A stretch of 64,000 bases of DNA. Source: Mycobacteroides chelonae. Lineage in GTDB: Bacteria > Actinomycetota > Actinomycetes > Mycobacteriales > Mycobacteriaceae. A program made the translations under genes and the position numbers. This document shows, in pieces, positions 44,401 through 51,345 of this stretch. The stretch covers positions 4,836,001 through 4,900,000 of the forward strand of contig NZ_CP050145.1 of the NCBI RefSeq assembly GCF_016767715.1. Direction: 5' to 3'. Position 1 is the stretch's first letter, and every line of letters begins with the position of its first letter. The notes beneath the pieces were generated by a model. It was not told the origin of the DNA and did not search any database. It saw nothing but the letters and a program-made list of their open reading frames with translations.

Positions 44401-44966
44401 AGCACGGATTCCACTGCGGCCTCGAGGTACTCGACGCTGGCGGCGAACACCGTGGGCTGCGTCTCTTCGAGGATCGCGTTGCGCTGCTGGACGGATGCGC
44501 CGGTCTGCAACGGCACCGAGACGGTGCCCAGACGTAGCCCCGCGACATCCAATGAGGCGAAGTCCGTGCTGGTAAATCCGAGCTGTGCGACGAAGTCCCC
44601 GTCACGAATTCCCTGTGCGTACCAGGCGGCGGCGATGGCCTCGGCACGATTCCACAGCTCACGGTAGGAGGTCGTGACGAACTCGGTCTTCAGCGCCACG
44701 GTGGTCACACCGTGCTCGTCGGTCACCAATTCGACGGCGCGCTGACCGAGAGCCGGGCGATCCCCATAGCCCTCCAGCAGCCGCCGGATCAGCTCGATGA
44801 GCGTCAGGCCGGGTTCGTTGACCGCGTCGGACACCGTGTCATCGGGCAGGAGGGCCTGTAGCTGCGGGTCGTTGGACACGACCTGCGCGACACGTCGTTC
44901 GAGCTCTTGCTGGTCGGCAAGGTCGGGCGTCGTAGTTGCGGCGGGTGTGGAAATCGTTTCAGTCAT
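41409..44966 (-). CDS. car: Carboxylic acid reductase (FadD9-type CAR)
   Basis: This 1185-residue enzyme reduces carboxylic acids to aldehydes using ATP and NADPH, with a phosphopantetheine arm. The adenylation domain (residues 1 to about 640) carries IYTSGSTGTPKGAMYP and GYGSTEAGAVWRDG; the carrier domain (about 650-740) has [18 protein letters not shown] with the arm serine; the reductase domain (about 785-1185) has VLVTGGNGWLGRWL for NADP and YGNSKWAGE containing the YxxxK catalytic pair. Length and order match the known mycobacterial CAR/FadD9 enzymes. GAGGTG precedes the ATG. It is transcribed alone, with 180 bases before the upstream mycoredoxin gene. The substrate is probably a fatty or aromatic acid. 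Confidence 0.96.
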   Translation of the reverse strand: MTETISTPAATTTPDLADQQELERRVAQVVSNDPQLQALLPDDTVSDAVNEPGLTLIELIRRLLEGYGDRPALGQRAVELVTDEHGVTTVALKTEFVTTSYRELWNRAEAIAAAWYAQGIRDGDFVAQLGFTSTDFASLDVAGLRLGTVSVPLQTGASVQQRNAILEETQPTVFAASVEYLEAAVESVLATPSVQLLSVFDYHPEADAHRAALSAVRDRLETAGRTITIDSLGDAIARGRELPAAPQPSEDPDALRLLIYTSGSTGTPKGAMYPQWLVANLWQKKWLTTTVIPSVGVNFMPMSHLAGRLTLMGTLSGGGTAYYIASSDLSTFFEDIALIRPTEVLFVPRVVEMVFQRYQAELDRSLAPGESNAEIAEQIKVRIREEDFGGRVLNAGSGSAPLSPEMNDFMESLLQVAMLDGYGSTEAGAVWRDGVLQRPPVTEYKLVDVPELGYFTTDSPHPRGELRIKSETMFPGYYKRPETTADVFDEDGFYMTGDVVAELGPDHLKYLDRVKNVLKLAQGEFVAVSKLEAAYTGSPLVRQIFVYGNSERSYLLAVVVPTPEALERYADSPDALKPLIQDSLQQVAKSAELQSYEIPRDFIVETVPFTVESGLLSDARKLLRPKLKEHYGERLEALYADLAESQNERLRELAREAAGRPVLDTVTDAAAALLGASAADLGPDVRFIDLGGDSLSALSYSELLRDIFEVDVPVGVINSVANDLAAIARHIEAQRTGAATQPTFASVHGRDATVINAAELTLEKFIDESVLKAAKEIQPPTADVKTVLVTGGNGWLGRWLVLDWLERLVPAGGKVYALIRGTDAAAARARLDAVYESGDPKLSAHYRQLAEQGLEVIAGDFGDQNLGLSQDIWQKLAGDVDLIVHSGALVNHVLPYSQLFGPNVAGTAEIIKLAISERLKPVTYLSTVGIADQIPVTQFEEDSDVREMSAQRQINDGYANGYGNSKWAGEVLLREAHDLAGLPVRVFRSDMILAHSEYHGQLNVTDVFTRTIQSLLLTGVAPGSFYELDAEGNRQRAHYDGVPGDFTAASITAIGGVNVTDGYHSFDVFNPHHDGVSMDTFVDWLIEAGYKIARIDDYGQWLARFETALKGLPEQQRQQSVLPLLKMYQNPQSAIDGSALPTAEFSGAVREAKVGGLDQTPGEIPHVTKELILKYADDISLLGLI

Positions 44967-45146
44967 GCCTAGACACCTCAGTAGTCGATGTAAGTACGTG
45001 GGGGGCGGTTACGCCTACAGAAGAAAAGTACATACCTACGCTAACTATTCCCTGTGAGCGTACGGCTCTCCCCTCCCAACGAGCGGGCATTCATGCTGGT
45101 CCAGGGCGAGTGGTCCAGCACGGATGTCACCGCGGGGTGAGGAGCG

Positions 45147-45428
45147 TCACTCTCGCAACGCCTGTGGTGCATGCTCTCTAACCAAGGCCAGCAGCTGCCG
45201 CCGTGAGGGGTTCACCACGGCATGCCCCGCGACGTCGACAGTCGGCACCGTCTCGTTGCCGTTGGCGACGGAACGCACGTAGGCCGCCGCCTCCGCGGAC
45301 TCCCAGATGTTGACCTGCGTGTAGCGAAGTCCGCTGAAGCGCAGTTCCGCCCGGAGTTTGATGCAGTAGGGACAGCCCGGTCGCCAGTACAGGACAACCT
45401 CGTCAGACGCTGAGATGGGCTTCGTCAT
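45147..45428 (-). CDS. Mycoredoxin / glutaredoxin-like protein
   Basis: This 93-residue thioredoxin-fold protein has the redox motif CPYC (WRPGCPYCIKLRAEL, about residues 18-32) and the cis-proline segment ETVPTVDVAG. Mycoredoxins reduce mycothiol-mixed disulfides in actinobacteria. It starts 9 bases after the stop of the PPOX gene on the same strand, so the two form a small redox-related operon. NrdH-type redoxins are similar in size, but the WRPGCPYC context favours mycoredoxin. Confidence 0.88.
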   Translation of the reverse strand: MTKPISASDEVVLYWRPGCPYCIKLRAELRFSGLRYTQVNIWESAEAAAYVRSVANGNETVPTVDVAGHAVVNPSRRQLLALVREHAPQALRE

Positions 45429-45437
45429 GATCCATGT

Positions 45438-45833
45438 CTACACGCGCTTCCCCGCAGTGACACCTGGCTTGAGCGTGTAGATGTCGTCGATCGCGATGAC
45501 GACGGCACAGCGCGGGTACTTCAGACCGCGCTCCTGCGCGAACGCGACGGCATCGTCGAACGCGGGCCCCGACTCGTGAATGTGGGCCGAACCGACAAAC
45601 CGGTAGCCGTCCAACGCTTCGCGATCGATCACCGCGACCGAGACCTTCGATCCCGCATGAATATTGGCCAAAGTCTGCCCACCGGTGTTCTCGTTGAAAA
45701 TCAGCGAATGCTCGTCCCGGACCCGCAGGGAGCGTTTGGGTCCGATGTTAGGGGTCGTGCCGTCGGTCACGGTCGCAAGAATCGCCAGCTGGGAACCGAG
45801 CATCCGCTTCATCTCATCGGTGAGCGTGGGCAT
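45438..45833 (-). CDS. PPOX-fold (pyridoxamine 5'-phosphate oxidase-like) flavin/F420 protein
   Basis: This 131-residue split-barrel protein opens LTDEMKRMLGSQLAILATVT and continues TPNIGPKRSLRVRDE, typical of small PPOX-fold proteins that bind FMN or F420. Residues SLIFNENTGGQTLANI and GSKVSVAVIDREAL form the barrel core. ATG 45833 was chosen because family members begin here and AGGAGG lies 11 bases upstream. The frame stays open upstream to GTG 46127 (see the separate entry), so a longer product is possible. The gene precedes the mycoredoxin by 9 bases. Confidence 0.85.
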   Translation of the reverse strand: MPTLTDEMKRMLGSQLAILATVTDGTTPNIGPKRSLRVRDEHSLIFNENTGGQTLANIHAGSKVSVAVIDREALDGYRFVGSAHIHESGPAFDDAVAFAQERGLKYPRCAVVIAIDDIYTLKPGVTAGKRV

Positions 45834-46127
45834 AGTGGGCGTGACCTCCTGGAGTGGTTGTACTGGAACGAGATTCGGAATAGGCGGCGGTGGTGTGCAG
45901 GTCCGGGCGGTGTCGAGTAGTCGCCTCGTATCACCGACCGGAGCCGTGCGCATCAGCACCGAGAGCAGGTGCAGCAGACCCTCGGACACCACGAGCGGGC
46001 GCTGGCTGGTCCGTAATATACCCGCCGCGGAAACCTTGTCTCCCTGAGCGATTGCTTGAGCTATCGCAACCGTCTCACACCAGGACGCGTGTCGGGGCCC
46101 CAGATCCATCTCATGGTTTCGGGTCAC
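45834..46127 (-). other. In-frame 98-codon extension of the PPOX gene with a leaderless-type start
   Basis: From GTG 46127 the frame runs without a stop into the PPOX protein. The translation has helix-like stretches (AIAQAIAQGDKVSAAGIL, GLLHLLSVLM) and then a proline-rich linker (CTPPPPIPNLVPVQP). A TAATAT box ends 6 bases before the GTG, fitting leaderless transcription. Either the gene makes a two-domain product, or this stretch is a translated leader and the PPOX protein is also started internally at 45833. I do not recognise the segment. Confidence 0.5.
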
Positions 46128-46133
46128 CTAACT

Positions 46134-46139
46134 ATATTA
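46134..46139 (-). promoter_or_regulatory. -10 box upstream of PPOX-mycoredoxin operon
   Basis: TAATAT on the minus strand is 6 bases before GTG 46127. It overlaps the stop codon of the whiB-like gene, so the redox operon probably has its own leaderless promoter in addition to any read-through. Confidence 0.5.
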
Positions 46140-46409
46140 TTCGGAATGACTAACTACGTCTAGTGCTCGCTTCCGCGGCGGCACCCCGCTCCGGTCGCGC
46201 CGTTCCCGTGGGGTGGTCGCTCCCCACACCCCGAAAGATTCGCCCGCCGCGATGGCGTACCTACCGCAAGGGTCCCGCACCGGGCAATTCCGGCAGATCT
46301 GTTTGGCGCGTGCCTCCCGCAGATTTCGGGCCCTTCCCCGTTCGTTATCCGGCGAGAAGAACAGATCGGTCGACATGCCACGGCAGCGCGCCCACTCAAG
46401 CCACTTCAT
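46137..46409 (-). CDS. WhiB-family iron-sulfur transcriptional regulator
   Basis: This 90-residue Wbl protein binds a 4Fe-4S cluster through four cysteines, visible as C9 (WARCRG) and CRNCPVRDPC. The GVWGATTPRERR turn and a basic PPRKRAL tail follow, as required for binding to the primary sigma factor and DNA. ATG 46409 is used; the upstream frame to 46517 overlaps the transporter gene and is not WhiB-like. It starts 5 bases after the NRAMP-related transporter stops, so it is very likely cotranscribed with it from the riboswitch-controlled promoter. Which WhiB type it is (WhiB1-7) is unclear; it lacks an obvious AT-hook of WhiB7 type. Confidence 0.9.
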   Translation of the reverse strand: MKWLEWARCRGMSTDLFFSPDNERGRARNLREARAKQICRNCPVRDPCGRYAIAAGESFGVWGATTPRERRDRSGVPPRKRALDVVSHSE

Positions 46410-46414
46410 TTCCG

Positions 46415-48151
46415 CTACCCCACGATTGTCTGCGCGACTTTGACACCGACCAGCACCACGGCCAGCACGAGGTAGCCACGGAGAGCCACCATTCCCGCGG
46501 TACGCAGCGGCGACCACGTTGGGCGTTCCAGCGTGTCCAGCGCTGGGGTGCGCCAGGTTTCACGCTCCTGCCGCAGGACTTCCCGCCGCAGTACCCGATC
46601 ACGCGGCGCGGACTCGAGGTCCCAGATCTCCGCGGGATCCAGTCCCCCGAGATCGCTGGCCGTGACACGAGCGCCAGCACGCTCGCCCCGCTTCTGCATC
46701 GCGTAAATCACCAGTCCACCAACGACTCCGGCAACGACTCCGGCCCCAAAGAACATCGTGAGCTGTTGGGTCGTCAGGTCCGGGAAGAATGTCACCGCGG
46801 TCAGCGACAACGACAGCAGTACCAATGACCAAACGATCACTCCCGCAACGATGTTCTGGCGCACGTTGTTGACCCACGGCCCCAGGACCGCCCTGTCGTT
46901 GCACAGCAGCACCAAGAACACCGTCGCCGAGGGAAGCAGCACGCCGGCCAGTGCCTGCACCCCCTGAGTGAGGACACCCAGCACCGGATCCGGGCTGAAC
47001 GACACCGCCGCGGCTACCGCGAGCAACGCGCCATAGCCCAGGTAGAAAGTGGGTGCCTCACTGAGCTTCCAGTGCAGCGAGTGGCGCTTGCCGAAGGTAT
47101 CGCCCAGCGCATAGGTGGTGGCCAAACCCACCGCGTTGGCGCCGATGAGCGAGGCATCCAGCAGCAAGAGGGCGAAGAGCGCACCCACCGTAGGGCTCAC
47201 ATGCTCGTGCAGCAGCCGCGCGACGGCACCCGCGTCGGTGAAGTTCCCGACAGCGTCGGTACCCGCCAGGCCGAATGCGGCAGCTCCCATGATGCACATG
47301 GCGCCGACCATCACCACGACGATTCCGATCGCCAGATCGATTCGCTCGTAACGGATCCAGCGCGGTGTCAAACGCTTGTCCACAATGTTGGACTGCTGGA
47401 AGAACAGCTGCCACGGTGCCACCGTGGTACCCACGATCGCGACGATCAACATCAGCAGTTCGGCGTTCAACCCGCCCGGAAATGACGGAACGAATCCGGA
47501 GGCCGTTTCGGCCAGCGTGGGCCGAACCAAGACCACCATCGGAATCATCACCACGTTGAGCGCGATGAGCGCGAACAGGAATCGCTCCCAGCGCCGGAAC
47601 GATCCTCCGGCGATCACCGCGAACAACAACACGGCAGCCAGCGGCACCGAGATCCACCGGGGAAGTCCGAAGTAGCTCAACGCCATCGCCACCCCGATGA
47701 ATTCGGTCACGATCGTCAGCGCGTTCACCACAAACAGGTCGCCGACGCTGAACGCACCCCAGAACCGTCCGAACCTGGTGAAGATAAGCCGCGCGTGCCC
47801 CACCCCCGCGACCGCACCGAGCCGGACCACCATCTCCTGATTCACGTAGAGAACGGGAATCAGGAGGGCCAACGTCCATATCAATGCCATGCCGTAGTTC
47901 TGTCCGGCCTGGGCGTACGTGGCGACGCCGCCCGCGTCGTTGTCGCCGACCATCACGATGAGGCCGGGGCCCAAGACTGCCAACAACATCCGGAATCGCT
48001 GTCGCTTACTGCGGCCCTCGGTGCTCTGATGCTGGCCGATGGTGCCCAGGGCGCCGACGATGTCGCCGACATGCGCGCTATCCATGACGGCGCTGGTAGG
48101 GGCTTGGGTGCCGTCGTCGTATCGGCGGGAAACGCCGTTGAAAAATGCCAT
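46415..48151 (-). CDS. NRAMP-related Mg2+-type transporter (NRMT-like)
   Basis: This 578-residue SLC11-fold membrane protein has about eleven transmembrane segments followed by a cytoplasmic tail (GLDPAEIWDLESAPRDRVLR) and a last hydrophobic segment. In TM1 the canonical DPGN is replaced by GDNDAGGVATYAQAG. In TM6 the canonical metal-binding Met-Pro-His is replaced by VAPWQLFFQQSNIVDKR. Loss of the TM6 methionine is the change known in NRAMP-related magnesium transporters, so Mg2+ is favoured over Mn2+ or Fe2+. An M-box magnesium riboswitch lies upstream on the same strand, which supports this strongly. ATG 48151 (MAFFNGVS) was chosen, with AAGGG upstream; GTG 48184 and ATG 48085 are alternatives. 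Confidence 0.9.
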   Translation of the reverse strand: MAFFNGVSRRYDDGTQAPTSAVMDSAHVGDIVGALGTIGQHQSTEGRSKRQRFRMLLAVLGPGLIVMVGDNDAGGVATYAQAGQNYGMALIWTLALLIPVLYVNQEMVVRLGAVAGVGHARLIFTRFGRFWGAFSVGDLFVVNALTIVTEFIGVAMALSYFGLPRWISVPLAAVLLFAVIAGGSFRRWERFLFALIALNVVMIPMVVLVRPTLAETASGFVPSFPGGLNAELLMLIVAIVGTTVAPWQLFFQQSNIVDKRLTPRWIRYERIDLAIGIVVVMVGAMCIMGAAAFGLAGTDAVGNFTDAGAVARLLHEHVSPTVGALFALLLLDASLIGANAVGLATTYALGDTFGKRHSLHWKLSEAPTFYLGYGALLAVAAAVSFSPDPVLGVLTQGVQALAGVLLPSATVFLVLLCNDRAVLGPWVNNVRQNIVAGVIVWSLVLLSLSLTAVTFFPDLTTQQLTMFFGAGVVAGVVGGLVIYAMQKRGERAGARVTASDLGGLDPAEIWDLESAPRDRVLRREVLRQERETWRTPALDTLERPTWSPLRTAGMVALRGYLVLAVVLVGVKVAQTIVG

Positions 48152-48241
48152 AGCAGATGCCGCCCTTCTCAGGGTTCGGTCCACTGCGGACGATTTCCGC
48201 GCACAGCAAATTAAGCCTGGCGCAATGTTTTTCGCGACAGG

Positions 48242-48346
48242 TCAGACGTGAGCGGTACCGCAGCGGAAGGCTGGAAACACGTGTACGTGCTGGTCTAGGC
48301 CAGGTTGCCGACCCGGACTGGGATACGGACTATCGCCGGACTGCAT
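48242..48346 (-). CDS. Small proline-rich leader ORF between riboswitch and transporter
   Basis: This is a 34-residue frame with ATG 48346 preceded by AGGAGGTGAGGG, the best ribosome site in the leader. Five prolines fall in the first 25 residues (DSPYPSPGRQP, then FPAF), and there are several histidines. It ends 90 bases before the transporter start. A longer in-frame version from ATG 48397 has 51 residues. It resembles no protein I know. In Salmonella, the mgtA leader carries a proline-rich ORF (mgtL) that senses translation speed, and this may be an analogous device. Coding status is unproven. Confidence 0.45.
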   Translation of the reverse strand: MQSGDSPYPSPGRQPGLDQHVHVFPAFRCGTAHV

Positions 48347-48426
48347 GTCGTCCCTCACCTCCTCGCTGCCAGAGCGGCTGTGCCGCAACATCTTCATATC
48401 AACGCACGTCAAAGGCGCCCAGACAG

Positions 48427-48466
48427 GAGAGAGCGCCCGCCAATGAGCGGGCCGACCACCTCTCTC
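48427..48466 (-). promoter_or_regulatory. Alternative hairpin overlapping the riboswitch closing helix (expression platform)
   Basis: On the minus-strand RNA, GAGAGAG (48466-48460) can pair with CTCTCTC (48433-48427), enclosing GCCCGC (48452-48447) paired with GCGGGC (48440-48435). The outer 5' arm overlaps bases 48462-48458 (GAGGT), which otherwise close the M-box by pairing with ACCTC (48617-48613). The two folds are mutually exclusive. There is no U-run, so control may be Rho-type or translational rather than intrinsic termination. Confidence 0.55.
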
Positions 48467-48620
48467 GTCAGAGCTTCGGCACTGCACGACGTAATCCCCA
48501 ACGGGAAGCCACCTCGGATCACCCCTTAGGCCGGGGAGATCTGTCCTAACCCTGGGCGTCTCTCGACGTCGTCGGATCAGTGGCCTGTGTTCGTGCAGGA
48601 GCCTCGCCTAGCGAGGTGCT
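48458..48620 (-). ncRNA. M-box (ykoK) magnesium riboswitch
   Basis: The leader matches the conserved M-box core in order: CGCTAGGCGAGGCTCCTG at the 5' end (consensus UAGGUGAGGCUCCU), then GAGAGACGCCCAGGG (consensus GACGCCAAUGGG), then GTGCAGTGCCGAAGCTCTG near the 3' end (consensus CAGUGCUAAAGCUCU). TGCACGA just after the 5' core pairs with TCGTGCA just before the 3' core, and ACCTC/GAGGT can form the closing helix. M-box RNAs bind several Mg2+ ions and shut off magnesium transport genes when Mg2+ is plentiful. Here it precedes an NRAMP-related transporter and a whiB-like gene. Confidence 0.95.
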
Positions 48621-48630
48621 GACGCGCGTT

Positions 48631-48660
48631 ACTGTATGCCCGAGTGCTGCTGTGCGTCAA
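48631..48660 (-). promoter_or_regulatory. Promoter of the M-box leader
   Basis: TTGACG (48660-48655) and TACAGT (48636-48631) are separated by 18 bases on the minus strand, close to the SigA consensus. Transcription would begin near 48624, just before the 5' strand of the M-box, so the riboswitch starts almost at the first base of the RNA. Confidence 0.75.
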
Positions 48661-48705
48661 CGCAAACCCTAATACCCTACAATTTCTTGACGCTATGCGC
48701 CGCAA

Positions 48706-50202
48706 TCAGCCGAGGTCCCCGTACTCGTCGAACCAGTACGCGAGCTTGCCGCGCCGACTCACCGCACGCAGTCGCGACTCGGTCAACGCCCGCGCCTTGC
48801 TGGTAGTGACGATCATCAATTCATCGTCCGATTCGATCCTGGTGTCCGGTAGCGGAACGAAGGTGTTGCCCTGCCTGATGATCAGGGTGACGACAGCCGG
48901 ATCGGGTAATCGCAATTCGAGGATGGTGACATTGCGTAACCGGGAATCCGACTGCACCTTCATGGTGAGCAGCTCGGCATCCAGCACATCCAAAGGTGCT
49001 GCCTCGACTTGGATTTCACGGGTGGCTTCCCGAGTGATCAGGCCGAGCAGACGCGCGACGGGCCGCAAGCTTGGCCCCTGCACCAGGGTGAAAACCACCA
49101 CCAGAACGAACACGATATTCAGCAGACGGTAACTGTTCGGCACGCCCTCCACGATCGGGAAGGTGGCAAGAACGACGGGCACCGCACCGCGCAAACCTGC
49201 CCAGGACAGAAAGGCCTGCTCGCGCCAGGGGATTCCGAAACCGACAAGTGATCCCACCACAGACAGCGGCCGGGCCACCAGCAGCAGCACGAGCCCGACG
49301 ACGATTGCCGGAACCAGGTCGCTCCACAACTCACTGGGATTGACCAGCAAGCCCAGCAGCACGAAAAGACCTATCTGCGCCAGCCAACCGAGCCCCTCTG
49401 CGAACGATCGGGTAGCAGACCGGTGCGGTAGACCGGAATTGGCCAGCACCACGGCGGCCAGATAGGCGGCGATGAATCCGCTGGCGTGCACGCTGCCAGA
49501 GGCCGCGAACGCGACCAGACCGATACCGAATGTCGCGATCGGGTACAAACCCGACGCGGGCAGCGCAACGCGGCGCAGTGCGATCGCCCCAACAAACCCA
49601 CACACCAAACCGATCGCAGAACCGGCCAGGAGTTCATACACGATCTGAACAACGGCACTCTTCGGCTCGAATACGAAGGGCACGATGCTGAACATCAAGA
49701 CCAGAATCACGGCGGGAGCGTCGTTGAATCCGGACTCCGCCTCCAGCAGACCCGCGAGCCGGCGCGGCAGCGGCAGCACCCTCAGAACGGAGAACACGGC
49801 CGCGGCATCGGTGGAGGACACGATGGCGCCCAACAGCAATGCCAACTGCCAATCCATACGCAACAACACGTGCGCACCGACGGCGGTTACCACCGTGCTG
49901 ATCACCACCCCGACGGTGGCCAGCGCACCGGCGGGTGCGAGCACCTTACGAATGTCGGAAAACCGCGTGGTCAAACCACCCTCGACGAGAATGACCGCCA
50001 GTGCTGCGGTGCACACATTCCGGGCCAGTTCCACGTTGTCGAAGTCAAGCCCGAGCCCGTCTTCGCCGAGCACCACACCCACCAAAAGAAAGAACAAAAG
50101 GCTGGGGAACCCGATACGCGTAGCCACCCGAGTGCCGACAATGCTGGCGAGCAGCACAAGCCCACCGATAAGCAAGGCCAGGTACAGCTCGTGCAGGCTC
50201 AC
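48706..50202 (-). CDS. K+/H+ (CPA1/NhaP2-type) antiporter with C-terminal RCK_C domain
   Basis: This 498-residue monovalent cation/proton antiporter has about twelve transmembrane helices in residues 1-390. Typical CPA1 landmarks are ILVEGGLTTRFSDIRKV, GAIVSSTDAAAVFSVLR and AGLLEAESGFNDAPAVILV, with the ND pair of the ion site. The C-terminal part (about 400-498) is a TrkA-C/RCK_C ligand domain (LPDTRIESDDELMIVTT) that gates K+ efflux in relatives. It is divergent from a separate TrkA-type protein 45-60 bases away, and the two may work together in potassium homeostasis. Confidence 0.92.
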   Translation of the reverse strand: MSLHELYLALLIGGLVLLASIVGTRVATRIGFPSLLFFLLVGVVLGEDGLGLDFDNVELARNVCTAALAVILVEGGLTTRFSDIRKVLAPAGALATVGVVISTVVTAVGAHVLLRMDWQLALLLGAIVSSTDAAAVFSVLRVLPLPRRLAGLLEAESGFNDAPAVILVLMFSIVPFVFEPKSAVVQIVYELLAGSAIGLVCGFVGAIALRRVALPASGLYPIATFGIGLVAFAASGSVHASGFIAAYLAAVVLANSGLPHRSATRSFAEGLGWLAQIGLFVLLGLLVNPSELWSDLVPAIVVGLVLLLVARPLSVVGSLVGFGIPWREQAFLSWAGLRGAVPVVLATFPIVEGVPNSYRLLNIVFVLVVVFTLVQGPSLRPVARLLGLITREATREIQVEAAPLDVLDAELLTMKVQSDSRLRNVTILELRLPDPAVVTLIIRQGNTFVPLPDTRIESDDELMIVTTSKARALTESRLRAVSRRGKLAYWFDEYGDLG

Positions 50203-50262
50203 GTCATTCCCGTCGGTCGACTCTGATTAATAGGGCACGATAGCGGGATGGTGGAACGGAAG

Positions 50263-50940
50263 ATGCGAGTCGCTGTTGCCGGCGCCGGCAAGGTCGGCCG
50301 TTCCGTTGCCCGCGAGCTGCTCGACTACGGCCACAAGATCCTGCTGATCGAACGCGAGCGCAGCAACTTCGATCCGCACGCGGTGCCCGGGGCCGACTGG
50401 CTCAACGCCGATGCCTGCGAGCTGGAGACTCTCGAAGAAGCAGGGATCGAGACCTGTGACGTGGTTGTCGCCGCCACCGGTGACGACAAGGCAAATCTGG
50501 TCGTGGGCCTGCTGGCCAAGACCGAGTTCGGTGTGCCCAGGGTCGTGGCCCGCATCAACGACATCCGCAATCAGTCGCTGTTCGGCCCGAACTGGGGCAT
50601 CGATGTGGCAGTCTCCACGCCCGGCGCCATGGTGGCGAGTATCGAGGGCGCGATCGACATCGGCCATCTGGTCCGCCTCATGGGGTTGCGTGAGGGCAGC
50701 GCGGAACTGACAAAACTCACCCTGCCGGAAGACAATCCGTTGGTGGGACAGCGCGTAGCCAACCTGGACTTGCCGCCAAACACTGCACTGGTCACCGTGA
50801 TTCGGAATGGAACCGTTGTTGTACCCAAACCAGAGGACATCTTGGAGGCCGGGGACGAGCTGCTCTTTATCGCCAACAGTGCGGTCGAGGCCGCGGTTCG
50901 CGCAGCAATCCATGGAGCTGCGGTGTCACCCGACAGATAG
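50263..50940 (+). CDS. TrkA/RCK-type potassium regulatory protein (CeoC-like)
   Basis: This 225-residue protein has a Rossmann RCK_N domain (MRVAVAGAGKVGRSVAREL, then VVVAATGDDKANLVVGLLA) that binds NAD(H) or nucleotides, and an RCK_C domain (about residues 135-220) with LPEDNPLVGQRVANLDLP and EAGDELLFIANS. Such proteins gate K+ channels or transporters. ATG 50263 begins exactly at the first beta strand; ATG 50248 would add five residues. No Trk/Kup channel gene lies beside it; the neighbour is the divergent K+/H+ antiporter. Confidence 0.9.
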   Translation: MRVAVAGAGKVGRSVARELLDYGHKILLIERERSNFDPHAVPGADWLNADACELETLEEAGIETCDVVVAATGDDKANLVVGLLAKTEFGVPRVVARINDIRNQSLFGPNWGIDVAVSTPGAMVASIEGAIDIGHLVRLMGLREGSAELTKLTLPEDNPLVGQRVANLDLPPNTALVTVIRNGTVVVPKPEDILEAGDELLFIANSAVEAAVRAAIHGAAVSPDR

Positions 50941-50944
50941 GTGG

Positions 50945-51145
50945 CTACACGCTGAGCAGGGCCAGTTCCTCGCGCGCCCGCCGCTCCACCAGCAGTGGAA
51001 CGTAGTCACGCAGCGGGCTGTCATCGAAGCGGGAGTGCTCGGCCCTAACCACCGCCTCGACGATGTCGCGAGTCAGATTCGGATGCCGCCCATGAAGCTG
51101 TTCCACGAGCTCGCCGATCCCTACCTGCCTACCGAGTACCGCCAC
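50945..51145 (-). CDS. Small three-helix-bundle protein
   Basis: This 66-residue protein has the pattern IGELVEQLHGRHPNLTRDIV, VVRAEHSRFDDSP and LRDYVPLLVERRAREEL, found in many small actinobacterial proteins described as having a three-helix-bundle dimerisation domain. It converges on the trkA-like gene, with only 4 bases between the stops. The function is unknown; relatives often sit near regulatory genes and may form dimers. Confidence 0.72.
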   Translation of the reverse strand: MAVLGRQVGIGELVEQLHGRHPNLTRDIVEAVVRAEHSRFDDSPLRDYVPLLVERRAREELALLSV

Positions 51146-51345
51146 AGGGACAAAATTTGCACTACGTTTACAGTTTCGTCAACTGCCGAAATTGACGTCG
51201 ACGACGGCCAGCCAAGGGCTCCGCAACCGAGTTTGTAGACTCGGATGACGAACCCTACGGAGGTGGATGTCACGGTGCAGGTCGTCTGTAATTCGTTGAT
51301 CACCTGCGTATCTCGCAGTGTTTGGATCGACCTCCTGGTAGCTCG

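Noticed and set aside
49486..50913. Frames at 49486-50226 (+) and 50227-50913 (-)
   Set aside because: They are antisense to the antiporter and to the trkA-like gene, which have clear domains.
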